A stretch of DNA of 64,000 bases from assembly GCA_003023195.1 (NCBI GenBank), contig PXRX01000034.1, positions 23,004 to 87,003 on the forward strand. Reading direction: 5' to 3'. The number at the start of each line of letters is the position of its first letter. Positions within the stretch are counted from its first letter, which is position 1. Below, in pieces: positions 49,505 through 58,151 of the stretch. Position numbers and translations under genes: made by a program. The DNA is from Halobacteriales archaeon QS_8_69_26. Lineage in GTDB: Archaea > Halobacteriota > Halobacteria > Halobacteriales > SW-7-71-33. The notes below the pieces were generated by a model. That model did not search any database. It was given only the letters and a program-made list of their open reading frames with translations, and was not told the DNA's origin.

Positions 49505-50839
49505 TCACTCGTCGGTCTCCCCGGGATCCAACGTCCCCTCGTCGCTCGCCCTAGGGTCGTTGGGCGAGGTGGCCGGACTCGACGACCTCGATCCGTCACC
49601 GCTCGCCAACTCGTCGTCCGACCGGCCCCCCGTCGTTCCCTGCGAACCGTTTTTCTCCGGGTCGACGGTACCGTCGGCCTCCCGCCGGATCCGGGCCGCC
49701 GCCCGACGCTCGGGGATGGCGTCGAGGTCCGGGTCGAGGTCCCCGAAGACGAACAGGCCGTAGTAGCGGGCGTAGACCCGGAGCGGGGCGTGGACGGTCG
49801 CCGTGAGGCCGGCCACCAGTGCCAGGGTCAGGAGGACCACCAGCAGGGCGGCGCCCGCGACGAGCCACGGGGACGCGCCGAGGGCGCTGACGACGAAGAC
49901 GAACAGGCCCAGGGCGAGGACCGAGAGGAGCGCACCGAACACCACGACGAGGTAGAACGCGGCACCCGTCACGATCCAGACCCCGAGTTCGAGGACGACG
50001 CGGGGCAGCAGAGTCGCGAGGAAGCGCCGCCCGTCCCGGGTGGCCGTCCGGTTCAGGTCCCCCAGGACCGACAGCACCCCCCGTGAGGACAGGTGGTCGC
50101 GACCGCTCGACCACGACCCCCTTCCGCCGCCGGCGGGGCCGTGCGAGGCGGTCCCCGACCGGTCGGCGTCGGCCGCCACCTGCTGGCGCCACCACGCCGC
50201 CGACCCCCACTCCTCGGACTCGGGAGGGTCGGGGTGGTCCACGTCCCGTTCCGGTTCGCGGTCGCCCAGGACCACCGGAACCGCCACCTCGACGGCGAGC
50301 ACGTCGAGGGTCAGCGCGAGTGGAACGAGTGCGACCAGCGCCGGTCCCGACGCCGCCACGGCGGTCAAGAGCGCGGTCACCGGGTCCCCGGCGAGGCGAC
50401 CGGCCACCGCCCCGACCGCCGCCAGCGCCACCCCGAGGGCGACCAGCACCCCGACCCGGAACCCGAACAGCCGGGCACCCACCCCGAGGGACCGGACCAC
50501 GCCCGGTCCGCCGCCCCGGAGGACCCGCACGAGTGCGGTCTCTGCAACCGAGTGGACGTACAGCACTCCGAGTCCGACGACGAGCAGTAGCCCGGGGATC
50601 ACCGCCAGTTCCGGCACCGACCGGAGCGCCGCGACGGTCCCGGGTGCTTCCCTCGCGAGCGCACGGGTGATCCCGCCGGGCGGCCGGATTCCGTAGACGA
50701 CGGTGGCCCCGACCGGAACCGCCGCCGAGAACGACGCCAGGGCCAGGAGGACCGCCAGGCCACGGAGTCCCTGGCGGGCGAAGAGCTTCCCGGTCACCAC
50801 GCCCGCGTCAATCGCCCTGGCGAGCACCGACGGTGGCAT
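49505..50839 (-). CDS. Polytopic membrane protein, function unknown
   Basis: A 444-residue protein. About seven transmembrane helices in two groups (for example LAVLLALASFSAAVPVGATV, VFGALLSVLALGLFVFVVSA, LLVVLLTLALVAGLTATVHA) flank a cytoplasmic Ser/Gly/Asp-rich region (about 210-270). The tail (about 385-444) is disordered and acidic. DUF7544-like haloarchaeal proteins have this layout. No catalytic motif. TATA-like TTATATG at about 50863-50870 precedes ATG 50839. Confidence 0.8.
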   Translation of the reverse strand: MPPSVLARAIDAGVVTGKLFARQGLRGLAVLLALASFSAAVPVGATVVYGIRPPGGITRALAREAPGTVAALRSVPELAVIPGLLLVVGLGVLYVHSVAETALVRVLRGGGPGVVRSLGVGARLFGFRVGVLVALGVALAAVGAVAGRLAGDPVTALLTAVAASGPALVALVPLALTLDVLAVEVAVPVVLGDREPERDVDHPDPPESEEWGSAAWWRQQVAADADRSGTASHGPAGGGRGSWSSGRDHLSSRGVLSVLGDLNRTATRDGRRFLATLLPRVVLELGVWIVTGAAFYLVVVFGALLSVLALGLFVFVVSALGASPWLVAGAALLVVLLTLALVAGLTATVHAPLRVYARYYGLFVFGDLDPDLDAIPERRAAARIRREADGTVDPEKNGSQGTTGGRSDDELASGDGSRSSSPATSPNDPRASDEGTLDPGETDE

Positions 50840-51014
50840 CGTCCGTACCCACGACGCTCGCGGACATATAACTGCGGGCGAGTCGCGCCGTCACCGGCGT
50901 GCCCGGTATCACCACCGGTCGTCGGGGCGGATCCAGCGAGGGGAGTGTTCAAATACCCTCGGTCCGCAGGCTGTTCCAGAGCGGTCGGCTGACCGCCGAG
51001 GGGGCTGGTATCGT

Positions 51015-52103
51015 ATGGGCACGACGGACGAACCGACTGACGACCCGGCGGACTCGACCCACGAGTCGGAGGCCTCGACCGGCGAGTCGGCGGACTCGAA
51101 CGGGGAGCGACGGGAACCGCACCCGATCCTGACCGACCTGCGGCGGGCCGAGGGGGGATCGACCCGGACCCGGTTCACGACGGGCTTTTCGCTGTCGTAC
51201 CGGGCGTTCGCGTTCCTCAAGGACCGGCCTGGGCTGTGGCCGTACGTCGTCGTTCCGGCCGCCATCAACGCCACCCTGTTCGTCGTGGCCGTCGTCCTCC
51301 TGGCGCTCAACGCCGAGCGAGCCGTGGGATGGGTCTGGTCGGCCCCGGCGGTCGAGGCCTGGTACGACTGGCTCTTCCGCCTGCTCTGGTACCTGCTGCT
51401 GGCGCTGGCCGTCGCCCTCTCGGTCGGAGTCTCGTACGTCCTCACCCTGCTGGTCGGGGGGCTGATAGCTGGTCCCTTCCGGGACGCCCTCTCGACCAGG
51501 GCCGAGCGGATCCTCCTGGGCACCGACGACCTTCCCGGGGACGAGGGGTCGTTCGTGGTCGACACCGTCACCGGGGTACTCTCGGACCTGCTGGTGATCG
51601 CGGCGTACTGTGCCGTCATGCTCCCCGTGGTGCTGTTGAACCTCGTCCCCGCGGTCGGGAGCGTGGTCTCGACGCTGCTCGGGTCCCTCGTGAGCGCCTT
51701 CTTCCTGGCGTTCGAGTTCTCGAACGACCCGCTGGGCCGCCGGGGACGGGGCCTGCGCGAGCGGTTCGGGCTCCTCCGCGAGCGCCGGGCGACGGCCTTC
51801 GGGTTCGGATTCGGGACGACCCTCATGCTGTGGGTTCCGCTGCTGAACTTCCTTACCATCCCGCTCGCCGTGGTCGGCGGGACCGCACTGGGGATCGCAC
51901 TCGACGAGTCCGCCGGCGGTGGAGCAGTCCCGCCGGTCGAACCGGGTCCAGGGAACGAGGATCCGCCAGTCGAACCGGGTCCCGCTGGCGAGGATCCGCC
52001 GGTCGAACCGGGTCCCGCTGGCGAGGATCCGGCGAGCGGAGGGAGTTCGGACGACGGGGATCCGGCGATAGAGCGACGACCCGACGACGCCGGGTCGGGG
52101 TGA
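51015..52103 (+). CDS. EI24/CysZ-like membrane protein with tandem-repeat tail
   Basis: A 362-residue protein. The N-terminal 50 residues are acidic (ESEASTGESADSNGERREP). Then TTGFSLSYRAFAFLKDRPGL and four or five transmembrane helices with VGGLIAGPFRDALSTRAERI and VVLLNLVPAVGSVVSTLLGS, the EI24/CysZ pattern. CysZ proteins transport sulfate in bacteria; function in archaea is unknown. The last 60 residues are three tandem 11-residue units of the type PPVEPGPAGED, matching a 33-bp DNA repeat at about 51949-52034. Confidence 0.8.
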   Translation: MGTTDEPTDDPADSTHESEASTGESADSNGERREPHPILTDLRRAEGGSTRTRFTTGFSLSYRAFAFLKDRPGLWPYVVVPAAINATLFVVAVVLLALNAERAVGWVWSAPAVEAWYDWLFRLLWYLLLALAVALSVGVSYVLTLLVGGLIAGPFRDALSTRAERILLGTDDLPGDEGSFVVDTVTGVLSDLLVIAAYCAVMLPVVLLNLVPAVGSVVSTLLGSLVSAFFLAFEFSNDPLGRRGRGLRERFGLLRERRATAFGFGFGTTLMLWVPLLNFLTIPLAVVGGTALGIALDESAGGGAVPPVEPGPGNEDPPVEPGPAGEDPPVEPGPAGEDPASGGSSDDGDPAIERRPDDAGSG

Positions 52104-52151
52104 CGCCGACGGGATCGGGGCGGATCCGGACGAGTTCGGTATCGAAGTCCC

Positions 52152-52157
52152 TATAAC
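52152..52157 (+). promoter_or_regulatory. TATA box and 5' leader of the plus-strand rpl12
   Basis: TATAAC at 52152-52157 is about 90 bases before ATG 52248, so the transcript should have a leader of about 65 bases. The leader contains GGCGACGACGGCGTTCCGGCGTCGC, able to form a hairpin (GCGACG...CGTCGC), and AGGTGA nine bases before the ATG. Confidence 0.4.
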
Positions 52158-52247
52158 GGTGCTCCTCCGAGGGGCGTGGTAGACGGAGAGCGGAGCCGGC
52201 GACGACGGCGTTCCGGCGTCGCTCCCGAAACCACCAGGTGATTCACA

Positions 52248-52589
52248 ATGGAGTACGTGTACGCAGCGCTCGTGTTGCACAAGGCGGACAAGGAGGTAAC
52301 CGAGGAGACCCTGACCGACGTCCTCGAGGCGGCGGGCATCGAGGTCGACGACGCCCGCGTCAAGTCCCTCGTCGCCGCGATGGAGGACGTCGACATCGAG
52401 ACGGCGCTCACCGAGGCCGTCGCGGCCCCCGCGGCCGGTGCCGGTGGCGGTGGCACGGCCGCCGAGACGACCACCGAGGCCGACGAGAGCGAGGACGAGG
52501 CCGAGGAAGAAGCCGAGGCCGAGGAAGCGGACGAGGACGACGACGAGGACGAAGACGCCGGCGAAGGCCTGGGCGAGCTGTTCGGCTAG
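52248..52589 (+). CDS. rpl12: Ribosomal stalk protein P1/L12, canonical tail
   Basis: A 113-residue stalk protein. The N-terminal dimer domain ([40 protein letters not shown]) binds P0. An Ala/Gly hinge ([20 protein letters not shown]) and an acidic run lead to [11 protein letters not shown], the conserved C-terminal peptide that recruits translation GTPases. It is on the strand opposite to the rpl1-rpl10 genes and converges on a second P1 gene 327 bases away. Confidence 0.93.
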   Translation: MEYVYAALVLHKADKEVTEETLTDVLEAAGIEVDDARVKSLVAAMEDVDIETALTEAVAAPAAGAGGGGTAAETTTEADESEDEAEEEAEAEEADEDDDEDEDAGEGLGELFG

Positions 52590-52916
52590 TCGGTCACTTC
52601 TCCCGTTTATCCCGCGGTCAGTGGCGACGCCGGTCGTCGGCTCCCCGCCCCGCACGGTCGTCGGGTCACCCGGATCCCCGGAGACGGAGTGGCTATCCCC
52701 GACGACCCCGTCGCAGACGGGATCCGCCGGGCGGGATCCGACGGTGACCCCGCCCGCGGGATCCGAGGGCGAACCGTTGGCGGGATCCGAGGGCGAACCG
52801 TCTGCGGGAACCGGCGGCGCTACCGGTCGATCCGGCGGCGGCGCTACGGGGGACGGCCGTCGCGTCGTGGCGGTGGTCGGGTCTGGGGTCCGGTCTCCGG
52901 GGTCCGGTCGCGGGGG
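52590..52916. other. Spacer between two convergent stalk genes
   Basis: 327 GC-rich bases. The middle is a 24-25-bp tandem array (see 52731); the remainder shows several GGATCC sites and no gene. Confidence 0.5.
52731..52818. repeat. 24-25-bp tandem repeat between the two rpl12 genes
   Basis: Units beginning GCGGGATCCGA at 52731, 52756 and 52780, with a degenerate fourth at 52804; the second and third are nearly identical (GCGGGATCCGAGGGCGAACC). The period resembles that of the arrays at 23013 and 25933. Confidence 0.6.
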
Positions 52917-53273
52917 TTACCCTTCCTCTTCCCCGTCGCCGAAGAGGCCGCCGAGGTCGGTGTCCTCGTCCTCCGCGGGTTCGGCGTCCTCGTCGGCCGG
53001 CTGGGGCATCGTCTCGTCGGCCGCCTCGACGTCCGGCGGTTCGCTCTCGGGTTCGCCCTCGATGGAGCCGGCGGGTTCTGCGCCCGGCCCCATCGCCGGC
53101 GCGGCGCCAGCGATCCGCTCGTCGATGTCGACGTCCTCCAGGGCGGCGACGAGCGCCTTCACCCGGGACTCCGAGACGTCGGCGCCGGCAGCCTGCAGGA
53201 CCGACTTCAGGTTCTCCTCGTTTATCTCCTGGTCCAGTTCGTTCAGAATCGCCGCGGCGTAGGCGTACTCCAT
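52917..53273 (-). CDS. rpl12: Divergent ribosomal stalk protein P1/L12 paralogue
   Basis: A 118-residue protein with a normal dimer domain ([53 protein letters not shown]). The hinge lacks the Ala/Gly stretch and is Pro/Glu-rich ([20 protein letters not shown]). The tail is [15 protein letters not shown]: the GTPase-recruiting LFG is present but one residue context differs and six acidic/glycine residues follow it. It sits downstream of rpl10 in the standard rpl1-rpl10-rpl12 order, with 110 bases between. Both this and the plus-strand copy look intact. Confidence 0.9.
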   Translation of the reverse strand: MEYAYAAAILNELDQEINEENLKSVLQAAGADVSESRVKALVAALEDVDIDERIAGAAPAMGPGAEPAGSIEGEPESEPPDVEAADETMPQPADEDAEPAEDEDTDLGGLFGDGEEEG

Positions 53274-53383
53274 GGTTGGTGATGTCTGGGACGGTGACCG
53301 GTGGCTACCACCCTGTTGATCCGGGGGGGACGTAGTAGTTAGGATGGTGCTACGGGGAGTCGGAGGACGCCCGTAGGCGGCTT

Positions 53384-54427
53384 CTAGCCGAACATATCGC
53401 CGAGACCGGCGGCGCCGTCGGCCTCGTCGTCGTCATCGTCCTCGTCCGCTTCCTCGGCCTCGGCTTCCTCGTCGTCGTCCTCGGGTTCGTCGTCCTCGGC
53501 CGCGGCCTCGTCTGCGGGTTCGGCGGCCGGTTTCTCGACGCCGCGGAGTTCCTCGGGCAGGGCCTCCTCGTCGTCGACCTGCGCCGCGAGCGCCCGCACG
53601 TCCGCGTCGGCCCGGGCCAGCAGGTCGTCGATCAGTTCGGGGTCGGCGATGGCGGCCTCCAGGCCGACCGCGCGGGCCTCGCCGGCGGCCTTCGAGAGCA
53701 GCGTCGGGAGGGTGTCCGGCGAGGGAACGGCGGCGTTGACCGCCAGGTTGTGGGCCTGGGCGGCGGCGGTCACCAGGTCGTCGCGGTAGCCCTCCAGGTC
53801 GATGTCCAGGTCGTCGGACTCGAAGACGACGCCGTCGGACAGTACCGCGCTCAGGTCGAGGCCGACCTCCTTGGGTTCGATGCCCAGCGTGGCGAGGACG
53901 TTCGACAGTTGCGGGGAGACCTCGCCGCCCTCCTCGAGGGCGACGCTCTCCTCGGTGACGAAGATAGCGCCGTCCTGGAACCGGGAGTCGACGCCGATCT
54001 GCTTGAGGTCGCCGATGAACTGCCCGTCGTCGACGCCCGTGTCGCCCTCGGGGATCACGATGTCGTTGGGAGCGATCTCGCCGGCGTTGATCGGGGCCGG
54101 CGTCTTGGACTCCTCCAGTTGCTGGTACAGTCCGAAGGGGTTGTCGTCGGTGCCGATCAGGCCGACCTGACCGGAGACGTACTCCACCAGGTCGCCCTTC
54201 CCGGTCGCCTCCAGGGCGCGCCGGAGCAGTGTGTTCCGGCTGACCCGGATCTCGGCGCTCCCGTGGAGTTCCCGTCGCATGTCCTGCAGTTGCCGGCTGG
54301 GGATCCCCGCGATGGAGACCACTCCGATGCTCTCGTAGCCCTCGATGAGGTCCACGAGTTCGGCCGCTTCGTGGCGCTTCCACTCGGGGATCTCCTCCGT
54401 CTTTCGCTGTTGTTCTGCTTCGGACAT
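53384..54427 (-). CDS. rpl10: Ribosomal stalk base protein P0/L10
   Basis: A 347-residue archaeal P0. The rRNA-binding domain has [20 protein letters not shown] and [20 protein letters not shown]; the P0 insertion domain is present; C-terminal helices bind P1 dimers ([20 protein letters not shown]). An acidic tail ends [10 protein letters not shown], the same GTPase-binding peptide class as P1. It starts directly after rpl1 (stop TAA adjacent to ATG 54427), so they are coupled. Confidence 0.96.
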   Translation of the reverse strand: MSEAEQQRKTEEIPEWKRHEAAELVDLIEGYESIGVVSIAGIPSRQLQDMRRELHGSAEIRVSRNTLLRRALEATGKGDLVEYVSGQVGLIGTDDNPFGLYQQLEESKTPAPINAGEIAPNDIVIPEGDTGVDDGQFIGDLKQIGVDSRFQDGAIFVTEESVALEEGGEVSPQLSNVLATLGIEPKEVGLDLSAVLSDGVVFESDDLDIDLEGYRDDLVTAAAQAHNLAVNAAVPSPDTLPTLLSKAAGEARAVGLEAAIADPELIDDLLARADADVRALAAQVDDEEALPEELRGVEKPAAEPADEAAAEDDEPEDDDEEAEAEEADEDDDDDEADGAAGLGDMFG

Positions 54428-55066
54428 TTAGGCCACCTCCACGGCCGGTCCCATCGTCGTCTTGACGTAGACCGAGTCGATGTTCATCGGTCCCTTCTCC
54501 AGGTCGGCGTGGAGTCGGCGGAGGATGACGTCGATGTTGTCGGCGACGTCCTCGGCGCTCATCTCCTCGTTGCCGACCCGGGTGTGGAACGTGCGCCGGT
54601 CGCCGCTCCGCAACTGGACCGTGTTCATCATGCGCTCGACGACCTCGACGACGTCGTCGTCGGGCGACAGCGGCGTCGGCATCTTCCCCCGGGGGCCGAG
54701 GATGGTCCCCAGGTAGCGGCCGATGTCCTGCATGAACTCCTCCTCGGCGACGAAGAAGTCCGTCTCCTCGGCCATGTCCTTCGCCTCGTCGTCGTCGCCG
54801 CCCAGGTCCTCCAGGTCGTCGCCGTCCAGCACTTCGTCGGCGACCTCCTCGGCACGGACGGCGGTCTCGCCCTCCGCGAAGACAACGATCCGGGTCTCCT
54901 GGCCGGTCCCTGCGGGGAGTACGATACTTTCGTCGACGCGGTTCGACGGTTCGTTGAGGTCCAGGTCGCGGAGGTTGACCGCGATGTCCACCGTCTCGGT
55001 GAAGTTCCGGGGCGGCGCGTCCTCGATCGCTCGCTGGACCGCGTCCTCTAGTTCCTGATCTGCCAT
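54428..55066 (-). CDS. rpl1: Ribosomal protein L1
   Basis: A 212-residue L1: [40 protein letters not shown], and the interdomain segment [20 protein letters not shown], which includes the conserved L1 signature. L1 forms the mobile L1 stalk on 23S rRNA and in archaea represses its own operon by binding the mRNA leader. rpl11, usually near, is not in this window; the upstream neighbour is halocyanin on the other strand. Confidence 0.96.
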   Translation of the reverse strand: MADQELEDAVQRAIEDAPPRNFTETVDIAVNLRDLDLNEPSNRVDESIVLPAGTGQETRIVVFAEGETAVRAEEVADEVLDGDDLEDLGGDDDEAKDMAEETDFFVAEEEFMQDIGRYLGTILGPRGKMPTPLSPDDDVVEVVERMMNTVQLRSGDRRTFHTRVGNEEMSAEDVADNIDVILRRLHADLEKGPMNIDSVYVKTTMGPAVEVA

Positions 55067-55075
55067 GGTCGACCT

Positions 55076-55126
55076 CCGTAGTACGCGGAGTGCTCCTACG
55101 GGTCGGTGCGACAGGCGTCGCCTGTC
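55076..55126 (-). promoter_or_regulatory. rpl1 mRNA leader with two hairpins, possible L1 autoregulatory site
   Basis: On the minus strand the leader between a TATA-like TTAAGT (near 55151) and ATG 55066 folds into a perfect hairpin GACAGGCG/CGCCTGTC (55110-55126) and a second one with arms CCGTAG and CTACGG (55076-55101) just before the start. Archaeal L1 operons are controlled by L1 binding a leader hairpin that mimics its 23S site; the exact L1 recognition bases were not verified. Confidence 0.4.
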
Positions 55127-55270
55127 TACCGGAGAGAGCCGATCCCGTCACTTAAGACCGTCGAACCGGCCCGGAACGGCGGGTTGGAGCGGCCGCGACG
55201 GCACCGTTCCTGGGGAGTCCTCCGTCCAGCGGACGGGAACGCTCAAGTCGCCCACCGTCCATCGTCCGCT

Positions 55271-55708
55271 ATGGACCGCCGCACCGTGTTGCGGACCGTA
55301 CCGGTCGCCGTCGGTGCCGGGATCGCGGGGTGTCTCGGATCCCTGACCGGCGGCGACGGCCCCGACGAGGGGGGATTCGAGGAGTACGTCGCCGACGCCA
55401 ACGGCTACGAGGGGCCGGTCGACCTGACCGGCGAGGACGAGGTGACGGTGACCGTCGGCGCCGGGTCGAAGGGGGTCGCCTTCGGCCCGCCGGCGGTGGT
55501 CGCCACGAAGGGGGTGACCGTCACCTGGGAGTGGTCCGGCAGGGGCGGCACTCACAACGTCGTCAGCGAGAACGACCTGTTCAGGAGCGAGCGTGCCAGC
55601 TCGGAGGGGTACACGTTCACGCAGACGCTCGGCCAGCGGGGCGTCTACAAGTACTACTGCCAGCCACACGAGGGGATCGGGATGGTCGGCGCGATACAGA
55701 CCGAGTGA
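55271..55708 (+). CDS. Halocyanin (blue copper lipoprotein)
   Basis: A 145-residue membrane-anchored electron carrier. The leader MDRRTVLRTVPVAVGAGIAG with Cys21 is a Tat lipobox. The cupredoxin domain has copper ligands His95 (GGTHNVVSE), Cys130 (YKYYCQPHEGIGM), His133 and Met138. It carries electrons between respiratory complexes on the outer membrane face. Start ATG 55271. Confidence 0.93.
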   Translation: MDRRTVLRTVPVAVGAGIAGCLGSLTGGDGPDEGGFEEYVADANGYEGPVDLTGEDEVTVTVGAGSKGVAFGPPAVVATKGVTVTWEWSGRGGTHNVVSENDLFRSERASSEGYTFTQTLGQRGVYKYYCQPHEGIGMVGAIQTE

Positions 55709-55822
55709 CCCGGTGTGGCGGGCACTCCGCCGTTCCTCGGACCGCTTCGCCAGTCTCCCGGGCACCGCGGTCGGATCCGACGCTAGAGTTAACAGCACTC
55801 CGCCGAAACCGATCCGGCGTGT

Positions 55823-57124
55823 ATGAGCGACCTCCGACGCCGGGAGCTGTTGAAGCTCGCGGTGACGGCGGGTGCGGTGGGGGCACTGGGCACCGCCCGC
55901 GCGATCCGGAGCGGGGACGAGCGCGATGGAGTGGGGCAGCCGCCCCGCGAGGATCCGGAACCGTACGACGACTACCGGACGCTGGTGGTCGACGGCGCGG
56001 GTGACGGCGACTACGAGACGATTTCGGCGGCGGTCGAGGCGGCCCGGCCGCGGGACCTGGTGCTGGTCGAACCCGGGGTCTACGAGGAGCGGGTGCAGGT
56101 GCTGGACACGCCCCGGCTGACGATCCGGGGCCGTGACCGGAACGCGGTGGTCCTGGAGGGTGGCCACGAGCGGCGAAACGGCGTGGAGGTGGTCGGCGTC
56201 GACGACGTCGTCGTCGAGAACCTGACCGCCCGGAACTACGAGTACAACGGGGTCTACTGGACGGACGTCGACGGCTACCGGGGGAGCTACCTGACGGCCT
56301 ACAACAACGGCGAGTACGGGCTCAACGCCTACAGCTCCGTGAACGGGCGGTTCGAGCACTCCTACGCGTCGGGCCACCCCGACTCGGGCTTCTACGTCGG
56401 GGAGTGTGACCCCTGCCACGCGGTCGTCGCGGACGTCCTCGCCGAGCGAAACGCCATCGGCTACTCCGGGACGAACGCTGGCGGCGCGCTCACCATCGAG
56501 GACTCGGAGTGGCGACACAACATGGCCGGCATCGTCCCGAACACGCTGGACGCCGAGGAACTGGCACCCCAGAGCGGGGCACTGATCCGGAACAACGACG
56601 TCCACCACAACGCCAACCCCTCGGCGCCGGCCAAGCCGGTCGCCTTCCCGGCCTTCGGCACCGGCATCAACGTCGCGGGCGGCGCGAACAACCGGGTGGT
56701 CGGCAACCGCGTCCACGACCACGCCTACTTCGGGGTGCTGGTGACCCCCAACGTCGACGAGAACCTCTGGCGGCCCGCGAACAACGTCGTCCGGGAGAAC
56801 GACGTGGCCCGGTCGGGGCGGGCGGACCTGGCGCTGGGCTTTCCCGCCGGCGGCGGGAACTGCTTCGCCGGCAACGACTTCGATACCAGCCGACCGCCCG
56901 CCATCGAGCGCCGGCACGGCTGCGATTCGTCGTCGCTCCTCGGTGCGATCCCCGGCGATCCCTGGCCGACGCTCGTGGGTGGCAAGGGCGCGGTCAACGC
57001 CGAGTACGGCGACTACCCGGCGGGCTCGTACGAGGACCAGCCCGAACCGGAGCCGCGGCGGGTCATGCCGACCCCACAGCGACCGCCACGGGAGGCGGTC
57101 GGCGACCCGCGGGGTGGGTCCTGA
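55823..57124 (+). CDS. Exported right-handed beta-helix repeat protein
   Basis: A 433-residue protein. The Tat-like leader is MSDLRRRELLKLAVTAGAVG. Then ISAAVEAARPRDLVLVEPGV and NosD/pectate-lyase-like coils such as RNGVEVVGVDDVVVENLTAR, NNGEYGLNAYSS and GTGINVAGGANNRVVGNRVH. Four cysteines (CDPC, NCF, GC) could form disulfides or a metal site. The C-terminus is Pro-rich. Members act on surface polysaccharides or help copper insertion; no nos genes are near. Its TGA overlaps the next ATG. Confidence 0.85.
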   Translation: MSDLRRRELLKLAVTAGAVGALGTARAIRSGDERDGVGQPPREDPEPYDDYRTLVVDGAGDGDYETISAAVEAARPRDLVLVEPGVYEERVQVLDTPRLTIRGRDRNAVVLEGGHERRNGVEVVGVDDVVVENLTARNYEYNGVYWTDVDGYRGSYLTAYNNGEYGLNAYSSVNGRFEHSYASGHPDSGFYVGECDPCHAVVADVLAERNAIGYSGTNAGGALTIEDSEWRHNMAGIVPNTLDAEELAPQSGALIRNNDVHHNANPSAPAKPVAFPAFGTGINVAGGANNRVVGNRVHDHAYFGVLVTPNVDENLWRPANNVVRENDVARSGRADLALGFPAGGGNCFAGNDFDTSRPPAIERRHGCDSSSLLGAIPGDPWPTLVGGKGAVNAEYGDYPAGSYEDQPEPEPRRVMPTPQRPPREAVGDPRGGS

Positions 57125-57606
57125 TGGCGGCCGGCGAGTCCAGTGCCGTCCTGGCCGCGCTCCGGGCCCTGCTGGGGTGGGTCTGGGACCTGCTGGGACC
57201 GGTCCGGAGACGCCTGGCGTTCGAGCACACCCACGACTGGCCCACGAGGGCGGTCGTCCTCGGGTTCGCGGCCGCCTGGGCCGTCGGGTCGGGGTGGCTC
57301 CTGGCCGACCTGCGCCTGCGGACCCCCGCGTTCGTCGTCGCCGCCCTCGGGGGTGCCTACCTGCTGTACGACCGGCCGACCCGGCGGGACGTGGTGATCC
57401 GCGGGCTGTACGGGCTGGCGATGCTGGTGCTGGCGACGCCGGTGGTCCTCTCCGCCAGCCTGTTCGTCCTCCCCCACGGGACGGGGGCCGTCACGAACCC
57501 CTGGGCGCTGTCGCTGACCGTCGGCGACCTCGTCGTCCTGGTCGCGTTCGCGCTCCTGGCGGCGGTCCCGGGCGGGGCCGCGTTCGTCCTGGAGTACCGG
57601 CGGTAG
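57124..57606 (+). CDS. Membrane protein coupled to the beta-helix protein
   Basis: A 160-residue protein from ATG 57124, overlapping the previous stop by one base (TGATG). About four transmembrane helices: VVLGFAAAWAVGSGWLLADL, AFVVAALGGAYLLYD, GLAMLVLATPVVLSASLFVL and LVVLVAFALLAAVPGGAAFV. No recognised family. The tight overlap suggests that it works with the exported beta-helix protein, perhaps as its membrane partner. Confidence 0.82.
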   Translation: MAAGESSAVLAALRALLGWVWDLLGPVRRRLAFEHTHDWPTRAVVLGFAAAWAVGSGWLLADLRLRTPAFVVAALGGAYLLYDRPTRRDVVIRGLYGLAMLVLATPVVLSASLFVLPHGTGAVTNPWALSLTVGDLVVLVAFALLAAVPGGAAFVLEYRR

Positions 57607-57630
57607 TGGCGGTGAGCGATCGCCCCGTCA

Positions 57631-58044
57631 TCACCCGACGGTGAGGAGCTCGTACCCCTCGTCGGCGAGTCTGGCGACGGCGGGAGCGTGTTCGTCGGCC
57701 CCGCTCAGCAGTTCGACGTCCTCCAGCCGGCAGGCCTCGTCGGCGTCGAACGCGTTCGCGCAGTAGCCACAGGCACCCGTCAGGATCCCACGGCTCTGGA
57801 GCCGCGACCAGTGGTGGCCGAACGGGCGGTCGGGGTCCTCGGCGAACTCCGCGGGCCACTGCGTCGCCTTGCCGTCCAGGAACAGTTCCACGTCGTACCC
57901 GGCCTCGTCGAGTTCGATCGCGTACTGGAACCCGTTGCCCGCCTTCGCGAAGTCCTCCGGTCCGGCGTTCATCAGTACGGCGTACCGTTTCGATCCGTCG
58001 TCATCCCCGGTTCCGCCGTCGAACAGCGAGTCGAGCAGACCCAT
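57631..58044 (-). CDS. DsrE family protein
   Basis: A 137-residue DsrE/F-like protein: KRYAVLMNAGPEDFAKAGNG, AIELDEAGYDVELFLDGKAT and ILTGACGYCANAFDADEACR. The CGYC pair in the C-terminal half corresponds to the conserved Cys of sulfur-relay DsrE proteins. It may carry sulfur or persulfide; no dsr operon is nearby. Confidence 0.88.
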   Translation of the reverse strand: MGLLDSLFDGGTGDDDGSKRYAVLMNAGPEDFAKAGNGFQYAIELDEAGYDVELFLDGKATQWPAEFAEDPDRPFGHHWSRLQSRGILTGACGYCANAFDADEACRLEDVELLSGADEHAPAVARLADEGYELLTVG

Positions 58045-58151
58045 CTTCGGGAACCACGGGAGGGATCGAAATCAACCCTGGGCGGTCGTGTGCGAGGCGT
58101 GCGACAGCACCCCGCTCCGGGTTCTCAGGTGGTTTCGGGGACCCCAGAGGA

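Noticed and set aside
52917..53273. Pseudogene status for the divergent P1 copy
   Set aside because: The dimer domain is complete, the frame is open and an LFG tail remains, so it looks functional.
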